A DNA stretch of 22,795 bases from Lachnospiraceae bacterium (GTDB taxonomy: Bacteria > Bacillota > Clostridia > Oscillospirales > Ruminococcaceae): the NCBI GenBank assembly GCA_023664705.1, contig JAMPFE010000032.1, forward strand, positions 1 through 22,795, written 5' to 3'. Shown here piece by piece: positions 13,908 to 20,890 of this stretch; position 1 is the first letter of the stretch; each line of letters starts with the position of its first letter. A program made the position numbers and the translations under genes. The notes under the pieces are model-generated. The model ran no database searches, was not told where the DNA came from, and was given only the letters and a program-made list of their open reading frames with translations.

Positions 13908-13937
13908 GGGCGAGGTGATTTTTATCTCGCCCTTTTT
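13908..13937 (+). terminator. Terminator between the two tRNA genes
   Basis: GGGCGAG (13908-13914) pairs with CTCGCCC (13926-13932), followed by a T5 run. It stops the tRNA-Ser transcript, yet tRNA-Ala starts only 24 bases later. An extra small hairpin, GCCCGC/GCGGGC, lies at 13884-13898. Confidence 0.8.
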
Positions 13938-13961
13938 CACAAAAAATTTCTTACCTCTAAC

Positions 13962-14037
13962 GGGGCATTAGCGCAGTTGGGAGCGCGCCACACTGGCAGT
14001 GTGGAGGTCACGGGTTCGAATCCCGTATGCTCCACCA
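13962..14037 (+). tRNA. tRNA-Ala (anticodon GGC)
   Basis: The acceptor GGGGCAT pairs with ATGCTCC with a G3-U70 wobble, the identity element of tRNA-Ala. The anticodon stem CCACA/TGTGG holds loop CTGGCAG, anticodon GGC, which reads GCC/GCU. The T arm is ACGGG/CCCGT with TTCGAAT. The 3' CCA is encoded (14035-14037). Confidence 0.97.
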
Positions 14038-14038
14038 T

Positions 14039-14075
14039 AAAAAACCCTCTCGCGTATAACGCGAGAGGGTTTTTT
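14039..14075. terminator. Perfect bidirectional terminator after tRNA-Ala
   Basis: A 16-base perfect stem from 14039-14054 (AAAAAACCCTCTCGCG) to 14060-14075, with loop TATAA and T6 on the right. It follows the tRNA by one base and comes directly before the second dispersed repeat copy. Confidence 0.93.
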
Positions 14076-14079
14076 ATGG

Positions 14080-14198
14080 CGCAAAGGCTTTCGCGTGCCG
14101 CTTTGCGGCGCACGAAAGCTCTTTGCTTGCGCAGTTTTTGCTCGCCCTGCCCTTATGGCAGGGCGATTTTGCTTCGCAAAATATCGCAAAAACCGCGC
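14080..14198 (+). repeat. Hairpin-rich dispersed repeat, copy 2 (119 bases)
   Basis: Second copy of the element at 9882-10004, in the same orientation. The inner stem TCGCCCTGCC/GGCAGGGCGA is perfect here, and ATTTTGC/GCAAAAT is unchanged. The first hairpin differs in length from copy 1, and bases on both arms have changed while most pairing is kept. This suggests selection or mechanism-driven conservation of the fold. It is again directly after a perfect terminator, and at the 3' side of a leftward gene. Confidence 0.85.
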
Positions 14199-14253
14199 CA
14201 TAGCCTGCGACACCGCAATGCGCCGCTGCGCGCTGTATTTGTTTGAAGCGCTC

Positions 14254-15288
14254 TCAATCCTTCACCGGCGCGGGCTGATGATACTCGGTAACGTCCTCGT
14301 CGTGCGCGAGGATATCCGAGAGCCGCTCCACGTTCTCGAGCTTTCCGCCGACGCGTCTGAAGCCGCACCATATGTCCCCGAGGGTCGCACGCACATACGC
14401 GATGTCGCCGTGTCCTATGCCGTCCAAGTCGCAGGTAATGTCGCACAGATAGCCCTGTCCCATGCCGTTGCCCTCATACTCGCTTAAAAGTTCGTCATCC
14501 ATATGGTCATAAATCGTCATGGGGCGTAGCGAATACGAATAGCCCGTCTCATCGTCGGGCCAACCCGGGCTTACGGGCAAATTTCCCTTGCACGGATAAA
14601 AGGTCACAAGCTCGCTGTCCAACGGATATTGAACGTAGTTCGGCAGCACCTGCAAAAATCCCTCGACCTCGACCGTCCCCTCAAACTCGCACATAACGTC
14701 GTTATTATGCCTGCCGAAATACTTCTCGGGAATATCGGGGTCTCTTTCGTCCAATTCGTAGACCCAGAAGCCGACGCTCGCGCTTTTGACCCTCAGACCG
14801 CATATCTCGTCGCCGACGTATACGCGTTTCCATTCGTTCGTTTCGGGCAGCTCGCCGAGAAAATCCCACCCGTCGAACATATCGGGGTTATTGTAGCTGT
14901 CGTAGGATATGCCGCACGGCTCTTTCAGATACGTAAAGCCGTCGCAGTACGCCTTGGCGTCAAAGTCCTCCGCCGTGAGCGTCTCGGCAGTCTTGTCGGT
15001 ATCCTCAAGCCGCGTTATCTCGCTCGTGAGTACGGGCTTCCCGTCAAGACCTATCAGAAAAGTAGGTTCTCCCGCGGGTTCGCTCGGAACGGGCTCGGAA
15101 GAGCTCTCGGACGAACTCTCCGAGCTCTCGGAAGCGCTCTCGCCCGAAGTGCTCTCGCCCGACGAGCTTTGATTTTTCTCCGTCGGCATATCGACCGAGC
15201 TCGGAGAGCTTGAGCTTCCCGCGTCGCCGCAGGCGGTGAGCGCCGTCAAAAGCGCGGCGGCAGCGAGCGCAGATACGATTTTTTTCAT
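14254..15288 (-). CDS. Secreted lipoprotein of unknown function (344 aa)
   Basis: The signal peptide and lipobox are clear: MKKIVSALAAAALLTALTAC, with the lipidated Cys at position 20. A Ser/Glu-rich spacer follows (about residues 22-72), of the type that holds a domain off the membrane. The folded part (about 73-344) has several Cys (YCDGF, EPCGIS, EICGL, VMCEF, YPCKG, LCDITCD, IWCGF) that may form disulfides, and many Asp/Glu. No family is recognised. The start follows GAGGTAA. A weak promoter may lie upstream on the minus strand (TTGCCG at 15362-15367, TATAGA at 15339-15344). It is transcribed alone, toward the dispersed repeat at 14080. Confidence 0.85.
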   Translation of the reverse strand: MKKIVSALAAAALLTALTACGDAGSSSSPSSVDMPTEKNQSSSGESTSGESASESSESSSESSSEPVPSEPAGEPTFLIGLDGKPVLTSEITRLEDTDKTAETLTAEDFDAKAYCDGFTYLKEPCGISYDSYNNPDMFDGWDFLGELPETNEWKRVYVGDEICGLRVKSASVGFWVYELDERDPDIPEKYFGRHNNDVMCEFEGTVEVEGFLQVLPNYVQYPLDSELVTFYPCKGNLPVSPGWPDDETGYSYSLRPMTIYDHMDDELLSEYEGNGMGQGYLCDITCDLDGIGHGDIAYVRATLGDIWCGFRRVGGKLENVERLSDILAHDEDVTEYHQPAPVKD

Positions 15289-15399
15289 GGAAATTACCTC
15301 CCGTAAAGCAGTTTTAGCAATTTGAAGCAGTTTGCTCCTCTATATATTAAGTTTCCGTTTTCGGCAATTTCTGACAAAAAATTTTTCGGCAAAATGCAC

Positions 15400-15424
15400 A
15401 AAAACGCCCCCGAAAGTTCGGGGG
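15400..15424 (-). terminator. Terminator of the reductase operon
   Basis: On the minus strand a CCCCCGAA/TTCGGGGG stem (15407-15414 with 15417-15424) leads into a TTTTT tail (15400-15404), 28 bases after the reductase stop. Confidence 0.8.
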
Positions 15425-15451
15425 TGAATTTCTGTAAGGCTATAATGTACG

Positions 15452-16582
15452 TTAATTGTCAAACTCCCCCGCGCACTCCTCCAGCAGCGAGATGACCTTC
15501 AACTGCTGCGGGCAGGCGCTCTCGCACTGTCCGCATTGAATACAGTCGGACGCCCTGCCGCGGTTCTCGACCGCATGCGCGTAGTCGTCTCTGCCGCGCT
15601 CCGTCTGCCCCCAGATTAGCTGCTTGTTGCGCGCCGCGAAAATCTCGGGTATCGGGATATTCTGCGGGCAGCCGTCCGTGCAGTAATGACAAGCGGTGCA
15701 GGCAATGGACCTTATGCCGTTCAGCGCCTCCTGCGCGGCGCTTACGACCGCCCGTTCTCCGTCGTCGAGCGGCTTGAAATCCCTCATATACGACAGATTA
15801 TCGGTCATCTGCTCAATGTTCGACATTCCCGAGAGCACCGTGATGATGCCCTCCAGCGACGCGACATAGCGTATCGCCCACGACGCGTAGGAGGCGTTTC
15901 CGCCCGCGCCGTCGAACACTCTGCGGACGGGCTCGGGCGGGTTCGCGAGCGCGCCGCCCTTTACGGGCTCCATTACGACGATCGACTGCCCGTGCTTTCT
16001 CGCGACCTCGTAGTTCGCTCTCGAAGCCACGTCGCGGTTCTCCCAATCGGCGTAGTTGAGCTGCAATTGCACAAATTCAACGTCGGGGTGCTCCGTAAGC
16101 AGCTCGTCAAGCAGCTCGGGAGATGCGTGGAACGAAAAGCCCCAATGCTTTATCAGCCCCTTTGCCTTCTGCTCCTTTACGAAATCCCAGATACGGTATT
16201 CGTCGTATTTTTGGCGGTTGCCCGTCTGCAAAGCGTGCAGCAGATAATAATCGAAATAGCCCGCGCCCGTGCGCTCGAGACTGGTGTAGAACTGCTGCTT
16301 GGCGCTCTCCTCATCGCGAACGCCGTTCGCCCACGCGTTGAGCTTGGTCGCCAGCGTAAAGCTCTCCCGCGGATAGCGCTCCACAAGCGCCGCCCTTGCC
16401 GCAAGCTCCGAGCCGCCGTTGTCGTATACGTAGGCGGTATCGAAATAGGTCTGCCCCGCCGCCATAAACATATCCACCATTTTCTTGGTATGCTCTGTGT
16501 CGATGTTCCCTGCGCCGTCCCTCGGCAGCCGCATAAGCCCGAACCCGAGCTTGGGGGTGTTCTCTCCGAAATATTTCTCCAT
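15452..16582 (-). CDS. Aldo/keto reductase with C-terminal 4Fe-4S motifs
   Basis: An NAD(P)H-type aldo/keto reductase of the subgroup with a ferredoxin-like tail. The catalytic set is present: D48 and Y53 in FDTAYVYDNGG, K80 in ATKLNAW and H116 in YYLLHAL. The barrel is complete, with GFSFHAS and VMEPVKGGALA as expected. Near the C-terminus CTACHYCTDGCPQ and CIQCGQCESACPQ supply two 4Fe-4S sites. The start at 16582 has GGAGGGA upstream; the frame is open 10 codons further, into the previous gene, but no site supports that. It is the last gene of the operon with an ECF S component and a P-loop kinase. Substrate unknown. Confidence 0.93.
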   Translation of the reverse strand: MEKYFGENTPKLGFGLMRLPRDGAGNIDTEHTKKMVDMFMAAGQTYFDTAYVYDNGGSELAARAALVERYPRESFTLATKLNAWANGVRDEESAKQQFYTSLERTGAGYFDYYLLHALQTGNRQKYDEYRIWDFVKEQKAKGLIKHWGFSFHASPELLDELLTEHPDVEFVQLQLNYADWENRDVASRANYEVARKHGQSIVVMEPVKGGALANPPEPVRRVFDGAGGNASYASWAIRYVASLEGIITVLSGMSNIEQMTDNLSYMRDFKPLDDGERAVVSAAQEALNGIRSIACTACHYCTDGCPQNIPIPEIFAARNKQLIWGQTERGRDDYAHAVENRGRASDCIQCGQCESACPQQLKVISLLEECAGEFDN

Positions 16583-16598
16583 AACGTTCCCTCCTCCG

Positions 16599-17147
16599 TC
16601 ATTGCATATCAAAAATGCGATCGCACCGCTCCGCTGTCTTCATCGCGGCAAAGTACTTTTCCTCCAGCGGTATCCACCTCTCGCGGAAAGCGGGAAGCGC
16701 AGCCGCATTGCGGCGTTCGAGCCGCCTCAGCTGCTCCTCGTGGTCGACCGTGAGGAATATCCGCAGCCCGTAAAAATCCCACAGCGCGGGGCACAGGCTG
16801 TACGAGCCCTCGATTATCGCAGTATCGCGCGGCTCCACATGAATTTCCTCCGCGAATTGCATTTCCTTGCAGTCAAAAACGCGGTAGGAAAACGCTTTTC
16901 CGCTCTTCAGCGGGAGCATTACCTCCTCAACAAGCCGCTCACAGTCCAGATTGACAATGCGCTCCGAAGAACGCTGCTCGGGGCGCGGAAAAAAGCTGTC
17001 GGCGTGTATCACATTGCAGCCTATACGCTCCCTCAGCCGCTCGGCAAGGGTGGTCTTTCCCGCGGCGCAGCGCCCGTCGATCCCGACTATCAGCGGCTTT
17101 TCGCGCTGCCCTATCAGCTCCGTGATAACGGATACGGCTCCGTCCAT
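16599..17147 (-). CDS. Uridine-kinase-like P-loop kinase (182 aa)
   Basis: A small-molecule kinase of the uridine-kinase/phosphoribulokinase-like P-loop group. The P-loop is GRCAAGKTT (residues 25-33). HADSFFPRP follows, in the place of the substrate-binding DxF motif. Later, IIEGSYSLCPAL is the Walker-B-like strand with the conserved Glu. FLTVDHEEQLRRLERRN (LID region) and FRERWIPLEEKYF finish the domain. At 182 residues it is a minimal member. Its ATG is one base after the stop of the ECF S gene (TGA-T-ATG), so it is translationally coupled. It may phosphorylate, and so trap, the vitamin or nucleoside brought in by that transporter; this is inference. Confidence 0.85.
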   Translation of the reverse strand: MDGAVSVITELIGQREKPLIVGIDGRCAAGKTTLAERLRERIGCNVIHADSFFPRPEQRSSERIVNLDCERLVEEVMLPLKSGKAFSYRVFDCKEMQFAEEIHVEPRDTAIIEGSYSLCPALWDFYGLRIFLTVDHEEQLRRLERRNAAALPAFRERWIPLEEKYFAAMKTAERCDRIFDMQ

Positions 17148-17148
17148 A

Positions 17149-17742
17149 TCAGCCCTCGGAATTTTCCATGGGCTTTTTGTGATGCCTCGAGAACTTCACA
17201 AGCCCCGTTTTGTTGAGCACGAGCATCATCGCGGGAATGAAAACGAGCTGCAAAATAATGCCCGGAAACGCGTTCAGAAACGCCCCCGCCAAAAACGCCT
17301 GCCACGTAAAGCCGTTCTCGCCGAGCCCCAGCAGAAAGACCATCGCGACGCCCCAGACGACCCGCCCCGCAAGCATCGCGATTATCATGCTGCGGTAAAG
17401 CGAGATAATGCACTTCCACTTGGACCTCCCGTACAGCAGCCCGACCACAAGCCCGTATGTCGCCAGCTCGAACGCCATTGCGACAGCCTGCGGATACATC
17501 GGCGGCATCGAGAACAGCACCGAGCGCAGCAGCGGCGTTATAAAACCCACTCCCAGCCCGTACTTCCAACCGCAGATAAGCCCGCACATAATAACGGGAA
17601 TGTGCATAGGCAGCAGCATATTTCCTATCTGCTTTATCTGCCCCGTAAGCAGCGGCAAAAGCAGCCCCGCCGCCAGAAACATCGCCGAAAGCGTAAGCTT
17701 CAGCACGGGGTTCATCTTTTTCGCGTTTTCCGTTTTGTCCAT
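17149..17742 (-). CDS. ECF transporter S component (vitamin-type)
   Basis: A membrane substrate-binding subunit of an energy-coupling-factor transporter. It is 197 residues with about five to six hydrophobic segments: LTLSAMFLAAGLLLPLL, HIPVIMCGLICGWKYGLGVGF, a segment from AVAMAFELATYGLVVGLLYG, SMIIAMLAGRVVWGVAMVFLL and FPGIILQLVFIPAMMLVLN. The stretch LLPMHIPVIMCGLICG with PLLRSVLFSMPPMYP is typical of S components. The shared A, A' and T subunits are not here, so it would use a module encoded elsewhere. Which vitamin it binds cannot be read from the sequence. Its leader is short (about 40 bases) and holds no riboswitch. Its promoter lies in the first 56-base direct repeat. Confidence 0.85.
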   Translation of the reverse strand: MDKTENAKKMNPVLKLTLSAMFLAAGLLLPLLTGQIKQIGNMLLPMHIPVIMCGLICGWKYGLGVGFITPLLRSVLFSMPPMYPQAVAMAFELATYGLVVGLLYGRSKWKCIISLYRSMIIAMLAGRVVWGVAMVFLLGLGENGFTWQAFLAGAFLNAFPGIILQLVFIPAMMLVLNKTGLVKFSRHHKKPMENSEG

Positions 17743-17786
17743 ATGTCTCTCCCCTTCGATTTGTTACCCGTCCTAAGTTCTTATTG

Positions 17787-17842
17787 TATTATAGCACATT
17801 TTTCCGCCCCTGTCAAGCGCAAAACGTATTGACAACGGCGCC
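17787..17842. repeat. 56-base direct repeat, copy 1 (promoter of the ECF operon)
   Basis: Identical to 18643-18698. It contains a complete leftward promoter for the ECF S operon. It also holds a rightward TTGACA (17829-17834) that has no matching -10 here, because the sequence after the repeat is the end of pnuC. The two copies bracket pnuC. Confidence 0.95.
17788..17816 (-). promoter_or_regulatory. Promoter of the ECF S-kinase-reductase operon
   Basis: On the minus strand, TTGACA (17811-17816), a 17-base spacer and TATAAT (17788-17793). Confidence 0.88.
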
Positions 17843-17855
17843 TCGGAGCATACCG

Positions 17856-18539
17856 TTATTCTTTTTCGTTCTGCCGCTTGTATATCCTCAACCAGTTCAC
17901 AAAGCCGTAAACGTCGTTGACCAGAAATATCGCAAAGCAGACCGCCACGGAAACGTACGACGTATCCTCAAGCGCCGCGAGCGTCCAGAGCGCCACCAGC
18001 ACGATATCGTTCGCGGCATACGCCAGCGCGAAAAACGCGCACCGCCGCGCCGTCAGATATACGGCGAGAAAGCTGGTCGTCACCGAAAGCGTGCTCGGAA
18101 TCGGATTTGCCGTGCCGAACGCCTTCAAGATAAAGTAAAACCCGACCGTCACCGCCGCCGTCAGCGCGAGCATAAGCGCCGTCTCGCGCCTGCCGATTCG
18201 GTTTACCTTCACCTCGGCGCGGTTTCCCCCGCAGGGGTTTCTCAGCCACGAGATCAGCGCGAAAACCGACATCGGCGCGGTCATTCCGAGGTACGTTATC
18301 ATCTCCCCGTAGTACGCGAAATTGAACGAGATCACCCCGTAAAGCACGCTGAAAATTATTATCAGCGCCTGCCCCGCGGGATTTCCCTTGGCGCTGAGGA
18401 TAAGCGACGTCACGCCGATAAGCGACGCCGCGAGCGTGAGACAATTCGCTCTGTCGAACAGCAAGAACGCCGCCGTTATCAGCAATACCGACGCGCACCA
18501 CAGCGCCGTTTCCGTCCTTGTAAAATAACGCTTTTTCAT
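17856..18539 (-). CDS. pnuC: PnuC-family NAD-precursor transporter
   Basis: A facilitator-type membrane protein that in the family brings in nicotinamide riboside or a related vitamin for NAD synthesis. About seven hydrophobic segments cover the 227 residues. Family features include SLIGVTSLILSAKGNPAGQALIIIFSVLYGVISFNFAYYGE in the first half and FLVNDVYGFVNWLRIYK at the C-terminus, the expected N-x-x-YG-x-xNW pattern. The start at 18539 follows GGAGGGG; the frame is open 13 codons upstream, but those lie in a structured leader. It is transcribed from the second 56-base repeat and ends 14 bases before the first. PnuC relatives that carry other vitamins exist (PnuT, PnuX), so substrate is probable, not proven. 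Confidence 0.88.
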   Translation of the reverse strand: MKKRYFTRTETALWCASVLLITAAFLLFDRANCLTLAASLIGVTSLILSAKGNPAGQALIIIFSVLYGVISFNFAYYGEMITYLGMTAPMSVFALISWLRNPCGGNRAEVKVNRIGRRETALMLALTAAVTVGFYFILKAFGTANPIPSTLSVTTSFLAVYLTARRCAFFALAYAANDIVLVALWTLAALEDTSYVSVAVCFAIFLVNDVYGFVNWLRIYKRQNEKE

Positions 18540-18642
18540 ATCCCCTCCGAAAACAAAGCGCCATACGCGCATCTTCAAAGACCTAACGATGCGCGTATGG
18601 CGGTAAAATCCTCGCCGTTACCCGGTGGCAACCCTTTTCGGA
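18540..18642 (-). promoter_or_regulatory. Structured pnuC leader, candidate riboswitch
   Basis: The roughly 100-base leader RNA can close on itself: 18635-18642 pairs with 18546-18553 (TCCGAAAA/TTTTCGGA), and this stem takes in the GGA of the Shine-Dalgarno. Inside are a 15-base perfect hairpin (18559-18573 with 18588-18602) and a smaller stem (GUUGCC/GGUAAC). It is a plausible ribosome-site switch. It does not show the usual TPP, FMN or THF signature sequences and no known class is assigned. Confidence 0.5.
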
Positions 18643-18698
18643 TATTATAGCACATTTTTCCGCCCCTGTCAAGCGCAAAACGTATTGACAACGGCGCC
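18643..18698. repeat. 56-base direct repeat, copy 2 (divergent promoter)
   Basis: Identical to 17787-17842, offset by 856 bases. It holds the full leftward promoter of pnuC and the -35 of the rightward TIR-gene promoter, 12 bases apart. Confidence 0.95.
18644..18672 (-). promoter_or_regulatory. Promoter of pnuC
   Basis: On the minus strand, TTGACA (18667-18672), a 17-base spacer and TATAAT (18644-18649). Confidence 0.88.
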
Positions 18699-18714
18699 CG
18701 AGGTATGGTATAAT
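18685..18714 (+). promoter_or_regulatory. Promoter of the TIR-domain gene
   Basis: TTGACA (18685-18690), an 18-base spacer and TATAAT (18709-18714). The -35 lies in the 56-base repeat, the -10 outside it. Confidence 0.82.
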
Positions 18715-18745
18715 ATTATATAACTAAACCCGTTCGGAGGTAAAT

Positions 18746-20764
18746 ATGGCAATTTTTAAGTGCAAAATGTGCAACGGAAACCTCAACGTTATCGAGGGCA
18801 GCACAGTCTGCGAGTGCGATTACTGCGGAACGCAGCAGACCGTCCCGTCGGACAGCGGCGAGAAAAAGGTGAACCTGTTCAACCGCGCGAACCGCCTGAG
18901 GACGGACTGCGAGTTCGACAAGGCGGCGGCCGTGTACGAAAACATCGTCGCCGAGTTCCCCGAGGAGGCGGAGGCTTATTGGGGCTTGTGCCTCTGCAAG
19001 TTCGGCATCGAGTACGTCGACGACCCCGCAACGGGCAAAAAGGTCCCCACCTGCCGCAGAACGGCGTTCGACAGCATCTTCGACGACAAGGATTTCGAGC
19101 GCGCCTGCGCCAACGCCGACAGCGCCGCGCTCGCGGTCTACCGCGCCGAGGCGAAGGAGATAGACCGCCTGCAAAAGGGCATTCTCGAAATAGCGAGAAA
19201 CGAGGAGCCCTTCGACGTTTTCATAAGCTACAAGGAGACCGCCGCGGACGGTCAGCGCACCAAGGATTCCGTTCTGGCGCAGGACATATACGACGAGCTC
19301 ACCGCCAAAGGCTACAAGGTGTTTTTCTCGCGGATAACGCTCGAGGATATCCTCGGCAGGGACTACGAGCCGTACATATTCGCCGCGCTCAATTCCGCGA
19401 AGATAATGCTCGTCGTCGGAACGAGCTTCGATAATTTCAACGCGGTCTGGGTAAAAAACGAGTGGAGCCGCTTTCTCGCGCTTATGCAGAACGACAGGAG
19501 CCGCACGCTGATACCCTGCTATTGCGACGTCGACCCCTACGATATGCCGCCCGAATTCAAGCATCTCCAAGGGCAGGATATGAGCAAGGTCGGCTTTTTG
19601 CAGGACTTAACGCGCGGCGTCGGCAAGATAATCCCCAAGGGCGGCGCTCAGCCCGCCGTCGTGCAGGTCGCGGGAAAGCAGTCCATCGAGCCGCTGCTCG
19701 AGCGCGTGTTTATGTTCCTCGGCAGCAACGAATGGGATAACGCCGACCAATATTGCGAAAAGGTGCTCGACCTCGACCCGAAATGCGGCAGGGCGTATCT
19801 CGGAAAGCTGCTCTCGGAGTTCAACTGCCGCCGCGAGGAGGAGCTCGGCAACCTCAGCATCGACATAACCTCCTCCCCCAACTACAAAAACGCCGTCCAT
19901 TTCGGCGTCGACCTCGAGGAGCAAAGCACGAAAGCGGTCTACAACGCCGCCTGCAAGCTCCTCGCCGAGGGCGATAACTACGAAAGCCTTACTCGCGCAA
20001 AGGAGTATTTCCAACGCGTCGCGCGCTACGGCGACAGCGCGGAAAAGCTCGAGCAGTGCGCCGAAAAGCTCGCCGAGGCCGACGAACTCACGGAGAGCTT
20101 CCGCGACATACTCCGCAGCTACGACGCCGAAACGGAGCGCACGAACGCCATGGCGCTCAACAAGGTGCTCGACGCGCGTGAAAACATCCAAAGAACCTAC
20201 CCCGCGTTCGGCGGCGGCGAGGTAAATGAGCCGTGGAAGCCCACGCTGCTGAACGTATGGCTCATACCGCTCGGCATCGGTCTTATCGCTTGCGGTATCT
20301 GTCTGCTCATATCGGAACACAGCTCTCAAACATTTCTGTCGGTCATCGGCATCCTGTCGCTTGTCGTCTCGATGATAATCGCGGGCGTCGCGAACGGCAT
20401 AGCCCGAGACTGCCTTTCGGGCGGCTATCTCGGCGGCATGGTCGCTCTCGGCGTGGGCTACATGGTAGCGATCGGCTTTGCGCTGTCGTTTGCCGAAAAT
20501 CGCCTCGGCTCGGATACGGCGTCGGTCTTGACCGCCCTGCTCGGCGTTCTGCTGATAGCCGCCGCGGCGCTCACCATTGCGCTCTACTGCAGCAAAACCG
20601 CGAAAATCCGGCACTACCTCCGCGACAACAAAAGGCTCGACAAGCTCATAGACGAAATGAAGGAAGCCCGCAAGCGCGACATCTCCGAAGCCTTCGCCAA
20701 CAAGGAAATGCCGAACGCCCTCATCAACGACTGCCTGCAAACGGCGCAAAGCTCGTACAAATAA
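18746..20764 (+). CDS. Zinc-ribbon / TPR / TIR / membrane protein, putative NADase
   Basis: A four-part protein of 672 residues. (1) Zinc ribbon: Cys 6, 9, 24 and 27. (2) Helical/TPR-like segment, about 42-90. (3) TIR domain, about 154-290: FDVFISYKE, VFFSRITLEDILGRDYEPYIFAALNSAKIMLVVGTSF, VWVKNEWSRFLALM. E208 in GRDYEPYI aligns with the catalytic Glu of SARM1-type NADases, so cleavage of NAD+ is plausible. (4) A second helical/TPR-like stretch, about 310-450, then four membrane helices, about 500-625, and a basic coiled C-tail. GGAGGT precedes the ATG. It is divergent from pnuC. Similar proteins in gut Firmicutes are widespread but unexplained; TIR NADases are known in antiphage defence. Defence function is inference. 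Confidence 0.88.
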   Translation: MAIFKCKMCNGNLNVIEGSTVCECDYCGTQQTVPSDSGEKKVNLFNRANRLRTDCEFDKAAAVYENIVAEFPEEAEAYWGLCLCKFGIEYVDDPATGKKVPTCRRTAFDSIFDDKDFERACANADSAALAVYRAEAKEIDRLQKGILEIARNEEPFDVFISYKETAADGQRTKDSVLAQDIYDELTAKGYKVFFSRITLEDILGRDYEPYIFAALNSAKIMLVVGTSFDNFNAVWVKNEWSRFLALMQNDRSRTLIPCYCDVDPYDMPPEFKHLQGQDMSKVGFLQDLTRGVGKIIPKGGAQPAVVQVAGKQSIEPLLERVFMFLGSNEWDNADQYCEKVLDLDPKCGRAYLGKLLSEFNCRREEELGNLSIDITSSPNYKNAVHFGVDLEEQSTKAVYNAACKLLAEGDNYESLTRAKEYFQRVARYGDSAEKLEQCAEKLAEADELTESFRDILRSYDAETERTNAMALNKVLDARENIQRTYPAFGGGEVNEPWKPTLLNVWLIPLGIGLIACGICLLISEHSSQTFLSVIGILSLVVSMIIAGVANGIARDCLSGGYLGGMVALGVGYMVAIGFALSFAENRLGSDTASVLTALLGVLLIAAAALTIALYCSKTAKIRHYLRDNKRLDKLIDEMKEARKRDISEAFANKEMPNALINDCLQTAQSSYK

Positions 20765-20798
20765 GGCGTGCCGCCTTTGGCAGTTCGTTTCATACAAA

Positions 20799-20834
20799 AT
20801 TTCGGTGTCAAGCGTTTTCGCTCGACACCGAAAT
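20799..20834. terminator. Bidirectional terminator between TIR and MATE genes
   Basis: A 16-base stem (20799-20814 with 20819-20834, one wobble) with a TTTT loop. The genes on both sides converge here. The T-run is short. Confidence 0.75.
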
Positions 20835-20856
20835 ACTTCTATACCGCACGCTCCTT

Positions 20857-20889
20857 AACTGTCAACTATCAATTGTACACTGTCAACTG
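20857..20889. repeat. Short degenerate repeat (AACTGTCAACT type)
   Basis: ACTGTCAACT occurs twice within 33 bases (near 20858 and 20879), with TATCAATTG between. Low-complexity tandem phrases of this type are seen between convergent genes in many bacteria. Role unknown. Confidence 0.4.
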
Positions 20890-20890
20890 T

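Noticed and set aside
15686..16753. Rightward open frame (355 codons) over the reductase and kinase genes
   Set aside because: Opposite-strand shadow in GC-rich DNA; it crosses two well-supported leftward genes.
17743..17786. Riboswitch before the ECF S gene
   Set aside because: The leader between the promoter and the start is only about 40 bases and shows no stable fold.
19607..20797. Leftward open frame (396 codons) over the TIR gene
   Set aside because: Shadow of the TIR gene with Arg/Ala-rich low-complexity sequence and no recognisable domain.
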